DNA of 64,000 nucleotides from Clostridia bacterium (GTDB lineage Bacteria > Bacillota > Clostridia > Oscillospirales > CAG-272): the NCBI GenBank assembly GCA_017466445.1, contig JAFTUC010000026.1, positions 1 through 64,000 on the forward strand, given 5' to 3'. The translations under genes and the position numbers were made by a program. Shown piece by piece: positions 9,326 to 17,868 of this stretch (position 1 is its first letter; the number at the start of each line of letters is the position of its first letter). Under the pieces are notes generated by a model. It was not told the origin of the DNA. It was given only the letters and a program-made list of their open reading frames with translations, and did not search any database.

Positions 9326-9380
9326 GGATCGTTACTCGTATGGTTGAAACTGTTTGATTTCTATAAGCGTTTCGCTCTTC

Positions 9381-10187
9381 CTAAATCTTGTTCTTTAGCG
9401 TTTTTCCCGTTTCCTGACGGTACATTTTGCAAAGATGCGCGGAGTCGTAAAATCCAAGTGAGGTCGCTATTTCGAAGGTTGTGAGCGACGATTTCGCAAG
9501 CTCTGTAGCAAGCATTATTCGAAGCTTGTTTCTATATTTTATTGGCGAGCTTCCGCCGGAATATTGCTTGAACCTTCGCGCAAAGGTTGATTCGCTCATC
9601 AGACAAAGCTCGGAAAGCTCCTTTACGCTCAGGTTTTTTTCGGGAGAACGCTCTATTATCTCAATAGCCGCCTTTATGTCACGAAAGCGCTTGTCAGTCA
9701 GTTCTGCCTTTCCGGGATCGTCAAAAAGCCGTTCGAGCAGGGAATATATCTCGCTTTTAAAAAGAAGTCGATTTCCGTGCGGATGCATAATCGCGTAAAG
9801 TATGTTCTTAAGATGCCTGTAGCAGCTTTCGCCGTGATCGTCGTGAAAGACCTTTGGCTCTTCGCTGAAAAGAATGACCTCGCCGCTCTCCGATCTCAGA
9901 TCAAAGGAAAGTCCCATCCCTTGCGCGAGCTTTAGCGGATCCTCGCTGAACGAGCGATATTTTGTTCCGTGCGGAATAAATAGGATATCCCCCTGTTCAA
10001 GTGTGCATATGTGACGGGCTCCGCAGAAGTAACGTCGCTTTCCACCGAGCTGATAAAAGATCAAATGCTTTACTCTTCCGTGCTCCTGACAGTCGTAAAG
10101 ATCCTCAAACTGAGGGTCGAGTGTTGATACGTTCACGTTTTCAAACGTGAAATCAATCGACGGCAGATCGTCGTACTTTATAAGCAT
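9381..10187 (-). CDS. AraC-family transcriptional regulator with cupin-like sensor
   Basis: A 268-residue protein. The N-terminal 150 residues look like an AraC-type cupin (HLIFYQLGGKRRYFCG, LEQGDILFIPHGTKYRSFS). The C-terminal 100 residues hold two helix-turn-helix motifs (LSVKELSELCLMSESTFARRF and FEIATSLGFYDSAHLCKMYR). Cupin-AraC proteins commonly sense sugars. The ATG at 10187 with an upstream AGAGG is used. The frame runs on to 10289, but that segment contains the promoter. It is divergent from the oxidoreductase-isomerase pair, its most likely target. Confidence 0.85.
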   Translation of the reverse strand: MLIKYDDLPSIDFTFENVNVSTLDPQFEDLYDCQEHGRVKHLIFYQLGGKRRYFCGARHICTLEQGDILFIPHGTKYRSFSEDPLKLAQGMGLSFDLRSESGEVILFSEEPKVFHDDHGESCYRHLKNILYAIMHPHGNRLLFKSEIYSLLERLFDDPGKAELTDKRFRDIKAAIEIIERSPEKNLSVKELSELCLMSESTFARRFKQYSGGSSPIKYRNKLRIMLATELAKSSLTTFEIATSLGFYDSAHLCKMYRQETGKTLKNKI

Positions 10188-10260
10188 AATTACCTCTTTT
10201 TTACAATGAATTTGCCCATAACGGCAATATAGGTGCTGAAAAACAAAATTACTTGACTGT

Positions 10261-10289
10261 ATTTTACAATAAAACGCCCGATTTGTCAA
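10261..10289 (-). promoter_or_regulatory. Promoter of the cupin-AraC regulator
   Basis: On the - strand, TTGACA (10284-10289) and TAAAAT (10261-10266) are separated by 17 bp. A long 5' leader of about 70 nt follows. Confidence 0.75.
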
Positions 10290-10381
10290 TGGAAATTCCG
10301 TAATATGTATGTATATTATAAGTAGACGGACCGTTTTTCGGAGCGTTTTAATAATATGTCACGTGAAAGGACGAAAAAACA

Positions 10382-11446
10382 ATGAAAAAAGTCAGGATCG
10401 GAATAGTTGGCGTAGGTAAGATAGCCGTCGAGTGGGCGCATATTCCTCAGTATAATCAGGTGGAGAACTGCGAGATTACTGCAATATGCGATATCGACGA
10501 AAAGAAGCTTCGCGAGGTCGGAGATATGCTCGGTATTCCCGAGAACAGACGCTTTGTCGATTATAAGGAGCTTATCGCGTGTGAGGACGTTGATGCAGTG
10601 GATATTGCTACATGGAACAGCGTGCACTGCGAGATCGCAATGGAGGCGGTAAGAGCAGGAAAAACCTTCAGTATCGAGAAGCCGGTCGGAATGAATTATA
10701 AAGAGGTAAAGGAGCTTTACGATTTCGCAAATGAGAAGAACGTAGAGAGCTTTGTCTGCCTCAGCTGGAGATACCGTCAGTATCCCAGATATCTCAGATA
10801 TCTCGTTAAAAACGGAAAGTTAGGAAAGCTTTACCATGTTTATATCCGTTGCATCAAGGATAGCGGACTTTGGGAGGGCAGAAAGCGTGAGTGGCGCTTT
10901 GACCGTTCCCGCGCGGGCTCGGGAGTACTTTGCGACCTCGGTTCTCATATGATCGATACCGTAAGATTCCTCGGCGAGGAATTTAAGGAGGTCAGCGCAA
11001 ACTGGGGAATATTCATCACCGAGCGTCCGAGCGAGGAGACCGGCGAGATCGTTCCGGTCGATACCGACGACTGGAGCAACATCAACGGCGTTCTTGAGAG
11101 CGGAGCAAGCTGCACCATTCAGCTTTCGAGATGCGCTACCACCATTCCCGACCTCATTCAGTTCGAGCTTTACGGCGAAAAAGGAAAGCTTCTGTACACA
11201 TATCTTGCAGGAGAGCAGAGTCTCGAATTTGTTGATGCTAAGGACAAGAAGAGCGAAATGCTCACTCCTCCCGATGAGTTTGCGGCGATACAGTCGAAAT
11301 CGTTCGTAGATCTCGTTGACGGCATAGAGGATGAATATACGGCAAAGCTTTACCACGGTCTCGAGTGCCAGGCAGTTATAGATGCCGCACGTATTTCCTG
11401 TGAGGAAAGACGTATCGTTACCATCGACGAGATAAAGAACGTATAA
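10382..11446 (+). CDS. Gfo/Idh/MocA-family NAD(P)-dependent sugar oxidoreductase
   Basis: A 354-residue protein. The N-terminal Rossmann fold starts with GIVGVGKIAVEW (about residues 7-18). The EKPVGMNYKEV block (about 100-110) supplies the conserved EKP lysine. The C-terminal half is the alpha/beta substrate domain with DLGSHMIDTVRFLG (the conserved His). The family oxidises or epimerises sugars and cyclitols using bound NAD(P). GAAAGGACG lies upstream of the ATG. A sugar isomerase/epimerase gene follows 24 bp later, which suggests a short inositol- or sugar-acid-type pathway; the substrate is unknown. Confidence 0.88.
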   Translation: MKKVRIGIVGVGKIAVEWAHIPQYNQVENCEITAICDIDEKKLREVGDMLGIPENRRFVDYKELIACEDVDAVDIATWNSVHCEIAMEAVRAGKTFSIEKPVGMNYKEVKELYDFANEKNVESFVCLSWRYRQYPRYLRYLVKNGKLGKLYHVYIRCIKDSGLWEGRKREWRFDRSRAGSGVLCDLGSHMIDTVRFLGEEFKEVSANWGIFITERPSEETGEIVPVDTDDWSNINGVLESGASCTIQLSRCATTIPDLIQFELYGEKGKLLYTYLAGEQSLEFVDAKDKKSEMLTPPDEFAAIQSKSFVDLVDGIEDEYTAKLYHGLECQAVIDAARISCEERRIVTIDEIKNV

Positions 11447-11470
11447 ACAAGGTTCGGTAAGGAAGATATT

Positions 11471-12304
11471 ATGAAGCTTGGAACTCTTTTAAGAATAACC
11501 GATATAAACAGTGTCGGAGATGCGTTTGCAAGGCTCAGAACCTACGGCTTTGAGGCGTGTCAGATCGTTTATAAGCCCGAAAGATACGATACGGACGACG
11601 CTCTTAAGATAAAAGAAGCGGCAGAGCAAAACGGTATAGATATCTCCGCACAGTTCTGCGGATATTATGACAGCGCTACCGTTTGGGATAACTACGAGGG
11701 CTTTCGTACCTCGGGTCTTAACGTAGAGCCTTATGCAAAGCAAAGACTCGATTACGTGCTTTCGGCAGCCGAATTTGCCCATGCGGCGGGGATATCCGAT
11801 ATCGTTATCCACGCGGGATTTTTGCCGAACGATCCCTTTTCCGAAAAGTACGCGCTTATGCTTTCTGCGGTAAAAATGATCTGCGATCACTGTAAGAGCA
11901 TGGGTATGAATCTCCTTCTTGAAACGGGCGGAGAATCGGCGGTCGCCTTTTTGAGACTTGTAAAGGATACGGAGTCGGATAACCTTTTTATCAATATGGA
12001 TCCCGCTAATATGCTCATGTACGGCTACGCAAATCCTATCGATTTTCTTTACACCGCAGGCAAGTACGTCAGAAACGTGCACGGAAAGGACGGACTTCCT
12101 CCTATCGATCCGATAAATCTCGGAAAAGAGACGAAGATAGGAGAGGGAAGAGTCGATTTTTACCGTATGTTCTCCGAGCTTAAAAATCTCGGCTATGACA
12201 GATATATCATAATCGAGCGTGAGATAAGCGGAGATCAGCAGATACGAGATATACTCGATGCGAAAAAATATTTCGAGGAGCTTCTCGTAAATATTGGATA
12301 CTGA
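11471..12304 (+). CDS. Sugar phosphate isomerase/epimerase family TIM-barrel protein
   Basis: A 277-residue protein of the xylose-isomerase-like TIM-barrel fold. Strand ends carry the expected metal ligands: NLLLETGG (Glu), NMDPANM (Asp), VHGKDG (His, Asp) and IIIEREISG (the final Glu). Members interconvert keto and aldo sugars or 2-keto-inositol. It is the second gene of an operon with the Gfo/Idh/MocA oxidoreductase, a frequent pairing in sugar and cyclitol catabolism. A perfect-palindrome terminator begins right at the stop codon. Confidence 0.85.
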   Translation: MKLGTLLRITDINSVGDAFARLRTYGFEACQIVYKPERYDTDDALKIKEAAEQNGIDISAQFCGYYDSATVWDNYEGFRTSGLNVEPYAKQRLDYVLSAAEFAHAAGISDIVIHAGFLPNDPFSEKYALMLSAVKMICDHCKSMGMNLLLETGGESAVAFLRLVKDTESDNLFINMDPANMLMYGYANPIDFLYTAGKYVRNVHGKDGLPPIDPINLGKETKIGEGRVDFYRMFSELKNLGYDRYIIIEREISGDQQIRDILDAKKYFEELLVNIGY

Positions 12305-12340
12305 AAAAAAGACGCGATTTTTAAAAATCGCGTCTTTTTT
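12305..12340 (+). terminator. Terminator of the oxidoreductase-isomerase operon
   Basis: An 18-bp palindrome (GACGCGAT/ATCGCGTC core with A- and T-tracts) ends in six T, immediately after the stop codon. Confidence 0.9.
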
Positions 12341-12350
12341 GCTAAATCGC

Positions 12351-12379
12351 TTGACTTTTTTCTCCCTCGGTGGTAAAAT
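12351..12379 (+). promoter_or_regulatory. Promoter of the PHP-domain gene
   Basis: TTGACT (12351-12356) and TAAAAT (12374-12379) are separated by 17 bp. TGG before the -10 gives an extended element. Confidence 0.8.
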
Positions 12380-12408
12380 CACTACAGATATAGAACGGAG
12401 GAAAAGCA

Positions 12409-13089
12409 ATGTACCTTTACGAAACACACCTTCATACCTCTCCTGTCAGTCTTTGTGCGAGAGTTGGCGTTCGCGATACGGTTGAATTTTACAAAAACGC
12501 CGGATATGAGGGGATTTTTATTACTAATCATTTTATAGACGGCAATATGAGAGGCGATCGCGCTCTTCCTTATAATGAAAGAATAGAATATTTCTGCTCC
12601 GACTACGAAAGCGCGGTCGAGATCGGAAAGGAAGTCGGACTTTCGGTCTTTTTCGGAGCCGAGCTTTCTTACGGAGGCAGTGATTTTCTTATTTACGGAC
12701 TCGATAAGAAATGGTATCTCGATCATCCCGAGATAGAAAAAATGCCGAAATCACAGGAGCTTTCATTTATGATAAGCGAGGGTGCGCTCGTTATCCACGC
12801 CCACCCCTTCAGAGAGGCAAGCTATATAGACCATATCAGACTTTTTCCGAGATGTGTGCACGGCGTAGAGATATATAATGCCAACCGTACCGATTTTGAA
12901 AACGAAATGGCAAGACAGTATGCGGAAAATTATCAGCTTCTTACCTTTGCGGGAAGCGATAATCATTCTGCGGGTATACAAAATAAGCTTGCGGGTATGC
13001 AGTCGGATTCTCCCATAAAGGACGAGCTTGATTTTGTAAATCGCGTTAAAAACGGCGAGATGAAGATATTTACAAGAGTTATTGAATAA
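12409..13089 (+). CDS. PHP-domain metal-dependent phosphoesterase
   Basis: A 226-residue protein that begins with the PHP motif ETHLHTSPVS (His-x-His at residues 6-8). It continues with FITNHF, the ligand block IHAHPFRE and C-terminal GSDNHSAG. The PHP fold binds two or three metal ions and hydrolyses phosphate esters. Small free-standing members act on histidinol phosphate or nucleotide monophosphates; here the substrate is unknown. GGAGG lies upstream of the ATG. It is a single-gene unit between two terminators, following the sugar oxidoreductase operon. Confidence 0.8.
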   Translation: MYLYETHLHTSPVSLCARVGVRDTVEFYKNAGYEGIFITNHFIDGNMRGDRALPYNERIEYFCSDYESAVEIGKEVGLSVFFGAELSYGGSDFLIYGLDKKWYLDHPEIEKMPKSQELSFMISEGALVIHAHPFREASYIDHIRLFPRCVHGVEIYNANRTDFENEMARQYAENYQLLTFAGSDNHSAGIQNKLAGMQSDSPIKDELDFVNRVKNGEMKIFTRVIE

Positions 13090-13093
13090 AATG

Positions 13094-13130
13094 AGTGCTG
13101 CCTGTTCATAAGAAATCGGGCAGCACTTTA
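13094..13130. terminator. Probable bidirectional terminator
   Basis: An AGTGCTGCC/GGCAGCACT stem has a loop of about 14 nt and weak T-tracts. It separates the convergent PHP gene and the membrane-protein gene. Confidence 0.6.
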
Positions 13131-13134
13131 AATA

Positions 13135-13644
13135 TTATTTCCATTTACCGAGCTCTTCGCGTCTTTCCTGCTCCAAACGCTCTTTTTCAAGTTGATCGTT
13201 CCGCTCCTTCTCCTCTTTCATATTTTTAACGGTTTCACTGATACCTATAGCCAAATAGGCACTCTCACGAAAAATCACAGGAACCAATATCCAGAGCAGT
13301 TGGACATAGCCTTCCGTCAAAAAAATCATGGGTATGTAAAAAGGAATAACGATGCAGTGTATTTTGAGCATAAAGAAGAAGCGGTCTGAATATTCATCCG
13401 TAAAGGTATAGTCCTTGTCAGAACCAAAAGGATTTATAATACCGTGTCTTGTATATAAATAATTTCCCTTGTGACGGAGTAGATAAGCAAATATGGCGTG
13501 AGCGGTCATTCCGAGCATAAATAGGATTGGCAGTACGGAAAAAAGAGAAACAGACGCTTTGTTTATCTGACATAAAACGATCAGTGCGTTTGCTATCAGC
13601 ACAGCAAAGAATACTATTAAATACAGTAATTTCTTTTTTGGCAT
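13135..13644 (-). CDS. Hypothetical membrane protein, four hydrophobic segments
   Basis: 169 residues. Four hydrophobic segments occupy roughly residues 5-25, 33-55, 90-108 and 110-130. A Glu/Lys/Arg-rich tail (KEEKERNDQLEKERLEQERR) is predicted to form a cytoplasmic helix or coiled coil. I recognise no family. AAAGGAG precedes the ATG and a clear promoter lies upstream, so the gene looks genuine and is transcribed alone. Confidence 0.65.
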   Translation of the reverse strand: MPKKKLLYLIVFFAVLIANALIVLCQINKASVSLFSVLPILFMLGMTAHAIFAYLLRHKGNYLYTRHGIINPFGSDKDYTFTDEYSDRFFFMLKIHCIVIPFYIPMIFLTEGYVQLLWILVPVIFRESAYLAIGISETVKNMKEEKERNDQLEKERLEQERREELGKWK

Positions 13645-13689
13645 ACAAGTGACTCCTTTTGGAAACAGATGATAGAAATTTACAATTTC

Positions 13690-13718
13690 AGTATAGCATA
13701 ACAGCGTATGAAAGTCAA
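13690..13718 (-). promoter_or_regulatory. Promoter of the 13135-13644 membrane-protein gene
   Basis: On the - strand, TTGACT (13713-13718) and TATACT (13690-13695) are separated by 17 bp. Confidence 0.75.
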
Positions 13719-13863
13719 TATAAATAAGAAATTTTCCGCATATATATGGCGGCGCTCGCTACTTTTGCGGGAATATTGGCACTGTTTTTGTCGGACAGCC
13801 GATATAGCTTACTGATAAAGATTACGCCGAGGCAGCTTTTTTTGATGCTTGCCTCGGCGTCTT

Positions 13864-14403
13864 TTATTTTTCTTTTCTTTTGATGTCGAATCTGATTATT
13901 CCGATGATTATCGAGAATATGCTGAATACCTCGCAAAGTATCGCACCGATCGAGAGATTTACTATGTTGTAGATCAGCCATGAGGGAGAGCTTATAAGTC
14001 CCAAAAATCTGATTGCCTTTGCTCCGTTCATGGCAAAGCTCACGTTCGTAGCGATCATACCGATTACCGGTAGAAGCTCGATCAGCATGCTCGTAAAATT
14101 AAAATCCTTTCCGAAAACGGTAAAGGTGAGTACGTAGGATGTGAAATAAAGCGTTATAAAAATCACGAGCCATATCGGATTTTTAGCCTTGAATCGCTCC
14201 TCGTTAATGTAAACGATCGAGCGTGCGACTCCTATAAGATTCAGCAATCCTCCGACGAATGCTCCGAGCATGAAAAAGCTTACAGAGAAGAGAAGTCCGC
14301 CGAAAAATTGAAATGCGATGGCGTTGCGTTTGACCTTGTTCTGAAAAGAGAGAACGTTCATTGCCATTGCAAAAATGCTTATTATTTGCGCTATAAGAGT
14401 CAT
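13864..14403 (-). CDS. YgjV-family inner-membrane protein (copy 2)
   Basis: A 179-residue protein with about five or six hydrophobic segments. It shares with the 4885 copy the order of segments, the charged loop before IWLVIFITLYF, and the C-terminal IIGIIRFDIKRKEK, like the other copy's IVGIIRNDRKEW. NVLSFQNK near the N-terminus is a family hallmark. It follows the SGNH hydrolase gene by 9 bp, so the two are one operon. Function is unknown for the family. A GC-rich hairpin at about 13829-13861 lies beyond its 3' end. Confidence 0.75.
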   Translation of the reverse strand: MTLIAQIISIFAMAMNVLSFQNKVKRNAIAFQFFGGLLFSVSFFMLGAFVGGLLNLIGVARSIVYINEERFKAKNPIWLVIFITLYFTSYVLTFTVFGKDFNFTSMLIELLPVIGMIATNVSFAMNGAKAIRFLGLISSPSWLIYNIVNLSIGAILCEVFSIFSIIIGIIRFDIKRKEK

Positions 14404-14412
14404 TACTTATCC

Positions 14413-15141
14413 TTAATCTTCAAAAATCATAGTTTTGACAAGCTCGTACGCGAACATTTTGTTCATGTCTCTTGTCGGATGGTTTATCTTGTTTGATAAA
14501 AGCTCGGTAGTATCTGCGCCGCATTCGTGAAGCTTTTTCCATATAGCGTAGCAGTCGCATACCGCAATATTCTTTGATCTGCAAAGCGCTCTTGCAGATT
14601 CTATAAACGAATCGAAATGTCCGTCATTTTGAAGCATTGCGGTGCGATTTGCGATCTCCGTCATATCCTTGTCTGTGAGAAAAGGACTGATTTTCGTGTT
14701 CATCATATTTGGAGTCATAAATATGATCTCGCTGCCGCTTTCCTTTATTTTGTTAAATATTTGCGACAGAGCATTTATATAAATTTCTTTAGACTCGACA
14801 GTATCGGAGCAGTCATTGAGACCGTAGCAAACTACGGTAAGATCGGGCTGATGACGTAAAACGTCACGTTCAATACGGGCAAGCCCTGAAGGCGCATTGT
14901 CTCCGCTTATTCCCGCATTTATGATGTTTACTGTGCATATTGGAAAGAGCGTGGCGAGTATGTCGAAAACGTAGCTTTCGTATGAATGCTTTTTATCAAA
15001 AACGGTTTCGATAGTACCGTTTTCTTTTTTGTATATTTCAAAGCATCCCTGCGTAACGCTGTCACCGAGAAAGGCAATGGTAACTCCCTCACACGCATGG
15101 TTTGATATGCTTTTTTGAGCAATCTTTTCACAGATCTTCAT
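14413..15141 (-). CDS. SGNH/GDSL-type hydrolase (esterase)
   Basis: A 242-residue protein with all SGNH blocks: FLGDSVTQG (nucleophile Ser about residue 28), the Gly block near AGISGDNAPSG, GLND (Asn of the oxyanion hole) and INHPTRDMN near the C-terminus (catalytic His). The family removes acetyl or acyl groups from sugars, lipids or peptidoglycan. No signal peptide is visible, so an intracellular carbohydrate de-esterase is likely. AGGAG precedes the ATG. It is the first gene of an operon with YgjV copy 2. Confidence 0.85.
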   Translation of the reverse strand: MKICEKIAQKSISNHACEGVTIAFLGDSVTQGCFEIYKKENGTIETVFDKKHSYESYVFDILATLFPICTVNIINAGISGDNAPSGLARIERDVLRHQPDLTVVCYGLNDCSDTVESKEIYINALSQIFNKIKESGSEIIFMTPNMMNTKISPFLTDKDMTEIANRTAMLQNDGHFDSFIESARALCRSKNIAVCDCYAIWKKLHECGADTTELLSNKINHPTRDMNKMFAYELVKTMIFED

Positions 15142-15177
15142 GTTTCTTCTCCTGATATCCTATGATCAACAAGAGGA

Positions 15178-15206
15178 ATTTTATCATATGTCGATGTTCT
15201 TGTCAA
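15178..15206 (-). promoter_or_regulatory. Promoter of the SGNH-YgjV operon
   Basis: On the - strand, TTGACA (15201-15206) and TAAAAT (15178-15183) are separated by 17 bp. Confidence 0.8.
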
Positions 15207-15241
15207 TAGCATACCCAAATGTTTTTTTTCATTTGCTTCAC

Positions 15242-15270
15242 TTGACAAGCCGTGGAGAATGTGATATTAT
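15242..15270 (+). promoter_or_regulatory. Upstream promoter of the GH35 gene
   Basis: TTGACA (15242-15247) and TATTAT (15265-15270) are separated by 17 bp. A start here would give a leader of about 145 nt. Confidence 0.65.
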
Positions 15271-15300
15271 GATTTCTGTCGAATCTTTACAATGGCTTGA

Positions 15301-15329
15301 TTGTGAAAAGTATTTCTGAATTATATAAT
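15301..15329 (+). promoter_or_regulatory. Second promoter of the GH35 gene
   Basis: TTGTGA (15301-15306) and TATAAT (15324-15329) are separated by 17 bp, about 95 bp before the start codon. Confidence 0.6.
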
Positions 15330-15422
15330 ATATAGATCACTTGAATGATAGGGAGAACGTATAACATACGCTAAAAGTGGTGTGGCTGCGATCATAATAA
15401 ATTGAAATGTGGGAGAAAATCT

Positions 15423-17519
15423 ATGAATATTTCATTTGATACCAAAAGCATTATAATAAACGGAGAGAGAAAATACCTTGTCAGCGGAGAGTTTCACTAT
15501 TTCAGAGTGCCGAGATCCGATTGGGAGCGCAGAATGAAGCTCTTTATCGAGGCGGGCGGAAACTGTATCGCTACGTACGTACCGTGGCTCGTTCACGAGC
15601 CCGAGGAAGGGAATATCCTTTTTGACGATTGCGATGAAAGAGCCATTACCGAGTATCTCGCGCTTGCCGAAAAGCTCGGACTTATGGTCATTCTTAGACC
15701 CGGACCCTATCAGTATTCCGAGCTCAGATGCGACGGTCTTCCGAGCTGGATGCATAAAAATCATCCCGAGACTCTCGCAAGAAGAATAGACGGAAGCGTT
15801 GTGGACGAAATCACGGTCTCTTATCTGCATCCCGAATTTCTCAGGCTTGCCGAAATATACTATAAAGCTTTTGTCGAGGTTGTAAGACCCTTCCTCGATA
15901 AAAACGTTGCTATGATACAGCTCGATAACGAGCTTGGCGGAGTTCATCTCTGGAGAGGCTCGCTTGACTATAACGCTGAATCTATGGGCTTTGGCGATGA
16001 AAACGGCAGATACTCGAGGTATCTTAAAAATAAGTACGGAAATATCGAAGGCCTTAATAAAGCGTACGGTACGGAGCTATCCTCCTTTGCCGACGTCATA
16101 CCCTCAAGGCTTTCTCTTGTCGGGCTTTGCGATGCGAGATTTAGGCGCGATTACTACCTTTTCTATTGGGCGGGTGTTGCCGAGTACGGGTCGATCCTTA
16201 AGAAAATGCTTAGAAAGTACGGCGTTAATAATATGGTCTGCCATAACGCTGCGGGAAAGAGCATGATCGCCGATTTTGAGCAGTTCGTTGAGAGTCTCGG
16301 TGACGATTGTCTGCTCGGATACGATAATTATTACAATCTTGACTACGGCTGGGCGCAGAATAATCCGACGCCTCAGTATTACGCATCCACGCTTTTTGCA
16401 AACGACGTGATAAGAGATCTCGGACAGCCTCCCGTTGTAATGGAGATGCCGGGCGGATCTCCGAGCGATCTTCCTCCGATACTTGAAAACGATCTTTACG
16501 CTTGCTATATGTCCAATATGGCGGCGGGAATGAAGGGCGTGAATTACTATATCTATACGGGAGGTCCCAATCCCGACGGCACGGGAAGTACCGTAGATAT
16601 CTACGATTATAATGCCTTTGTTTCGGCTGACGGAACTGTAAAAGATACCTATAATGCGCTTAAGAAATTTTCGACGTTTGCTACTGCGGATAAGGAATTT
16701 CTTACCTCTGACAGATGTGCGTCCGTTTCCGTCGGATTTGAATGGGATATGCTCAGATCGGATGAATTTGCGGGAAATCCTGAGATAAGCCGTACAAAAG
16801 GCTTTATGCACGACCTTTACAGAAATATCTCATATTCGCTGATAGCCTCTAAGTTTTCGGGAGAGTTTGTAAATCTTGCCAAGAAGCTCGATACCTCGCG
16901 TCCTCTCATAATCAAGGGGTGCGAATGTATGTCAGAGACAGCGCAGAAAAACGTTATCGAATTTGTTGAAAACGGAGGAGGTCTGCTCGTTGTCGGAGTT
17001 CTTCCTCATCTTGATTTTGACTTTAACGAGTGCACCTGCCTCAGAGATTTCATCGGAGAAAATGTAACGCCGTGCAGTCCGCTTTCGGTAGTTACCAAGG
17101 TCGACGGGAATAATATTTACCGCATGAATATATGCGTAAGCGCAGATATAAGCGATAGCGCAAGAGCGTTTGCCTTTACCGAGGATAATGTGGTATGCGG
17201 TTTTGAGAAAAACATAGGTAAGGGAAAGGTCGTTTTCTTCGGAGCAAATTGGCTTACCTCCACCGAAGCGCAGATAAGAATGCTTGAGGGACTTCTCGAA
17301 AAGATCTATGCTTCTCCCGTTGCATTTTCCTCAAACAGGGCAATAAGTGTTTCTGTCTTCACAAACGGAAATAACGTATCGGCATTCGTTCTCAACCTCT
17401 TCACGGGCAAGATGGATACCGAGGTGACCGTTTACGATCCCAAGGATCCCGCAAAGATTATTTTCAAAGAGAAGATGACCCTCGACCCGATGCACGTGGA
17501 ATATATAAAAATAAAGTAA
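15423..17519 (+). CDS. GH35-family beta-galactosidase
   Basis: A 698-residue protein. The N-terminal TIM barrel shows GH35 landmarks: SGEFHYFRVPRSDWERRM, YVPWLVHEPEEG, VILRPGPYQYSELRCDGLPSWM, and MIQLDNELGG with the proton-donor Glu (about residue 173). VVMEMPGGSP near residue 340 probably carries the nucleophile Glu. The rest is beta-sandwich. The donor motif reads QLDNE where most GH35 enzymes have Q(I/V)ENE, so this is a divergent branch and the glycoside may not be a plain galactoside. There is no signal peptide. GGGAGA precedes the ATG at 15423. The gene ends 15 bp before the IS3 remnant. Confidence 0.85.
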   Translation: MNISFDTKSIIINGERKYLVSGEFHYFRVPRSDWERRMKLFIEAGGNCIATYVPWLVHEPEEGNILFDDCDERAITEYLALAEKLGLMVILRPGPYQYSELRCDGLPSWMHKNHPETLARRIDGSVVDEITVSYLHPEFLRLAEIYYKAFVEVVRPFLDKNVAMIQLDNELGGVHLWRGSLDYNAESMGFGDENGRYSRYLKNKYGNIEGLNKAYGTELSSFADVIPSRLSLVGLCDARFRRDYYLFYWAGVAEYGSILKKMLRKYGVNNMVCHNAAGKSMIADFEQFVESLGDDCLLGYDNYYNLDYGWAQNNPTPQYYASTLFANDVIRDLGQPPVVMEMPGGSPSDLPPILENDLYACYMSNMAAGMKGVNYYIYTGGPNPDGTGSTVDIYDYNAFVSADGTVKDTYNALKKFSTFATADKEFLTSDRCASVSVGFEWDMLRSDEFAGNPEISRTKGFMHDLYRNISYSLIASKFSGEFVNLAKKLDTSRPLIIKGCECMSETAQKNVIEFVENGGGLLVVGVLPHLDFDFNECTCLRDFIGENVTPCSPLSVVTKVDGNNIYRMNICVSADISDSARAFAFTEDNVVCGFEKNIGKGKVVFFGANWLTSTEAQIRMLEGLLEKIYASPVAFSSNRAISVSVFTNGNNVSAFVLNLFTGKMDTEVTVYDPKDPAKIIFKEKMTLDPMHVEYIKIK

Positions 17520-17534
17520 AAAACGCCCCAAAAT

Positions 17535-17757
17535 GAAGTGAACCCCAAATAGTTCACAGGAAAAGAAATCAAGTAAAAAGACAAAATGGGAAGCCGGAGC
17601 GAAGTCAAAAGCTTAGATAAAAATTAAATATTAGATCATTTGCAAATGAGCTCGGTATTGAACCGGGCTCATTCCTTTTAGTTTGAGAGAGATTTTCTCG
17701 TTTTCATCGCCGATCTTAAACTCTGTAACGTCTGTTGTCGGCTTCGCAAATGCCATG
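17535..17757 (-). pseudogene. Internally deleted IS3-family transposase remnant
   Basis: Read on the - strand, the segment from about 17757 to 17631 encodes KPTTDVTEFKI, the block around the first catalytic Asp of IS3/IS150-type DDE transposases. It then joins within a few residues to KLKGMSPVQYRAHLQMI and a stop, the extreme C-terminus of the same protein. Everything between, including the other catalytic acids, is missing. On the + strand, 17535-17558 (TGAAGTGAACCCCAAATAGT...) matches the terminal region of such elements, downstream of the stop. No second terminal repeat was found. This is a dead scar 15 bp after the GH35 gene and accounts for most of the gap from 17520 to 17868. Confidence 0.75.
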
Positions 17758-17801
17758 CATCGGCTCTGCTTTTATTTTTCCGATATATTTCGGGATTTTT
17801 A

Positions 17802-17830
17802 TTGACATAGACTCCTTTTTGTGATAGAAT
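17802..17830 (+). promoter_or_regulatory. Promoter of the methionine-gamma-lyase-like gene
   Basis: TTGACA (17802-17807) and TAGAAT (17825-17830) are separated by 17 bp, with TGTGA just before the -10. It rules out the GTG at 17821 as the start codon. Confidence 0.75.
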
Positions 17831-17868
17831 TTTATAAAATAATAAAAGATTTGCAGGGACTCAAAAAA

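Noticed and set aside
10253..10317. TTGACT or TTGTCA with TATATT as a + strand promoter for the oxidoreductase gene
   Set aside because: Spacings are far from 17 bp. The gene probably depends on the divergent AraC protein, and its promoter could not be placed with confidence.
13746..13881. Small + strand ORF encoding a hydrophobic peptide of about 45 residues
   Set aside because: There is no Shine-Dalgarno or promoter, it overlaps a GC-rich hairpin, and its end runs into the coding end of YgjV copy 2. The hydrophobicity is likely chance.
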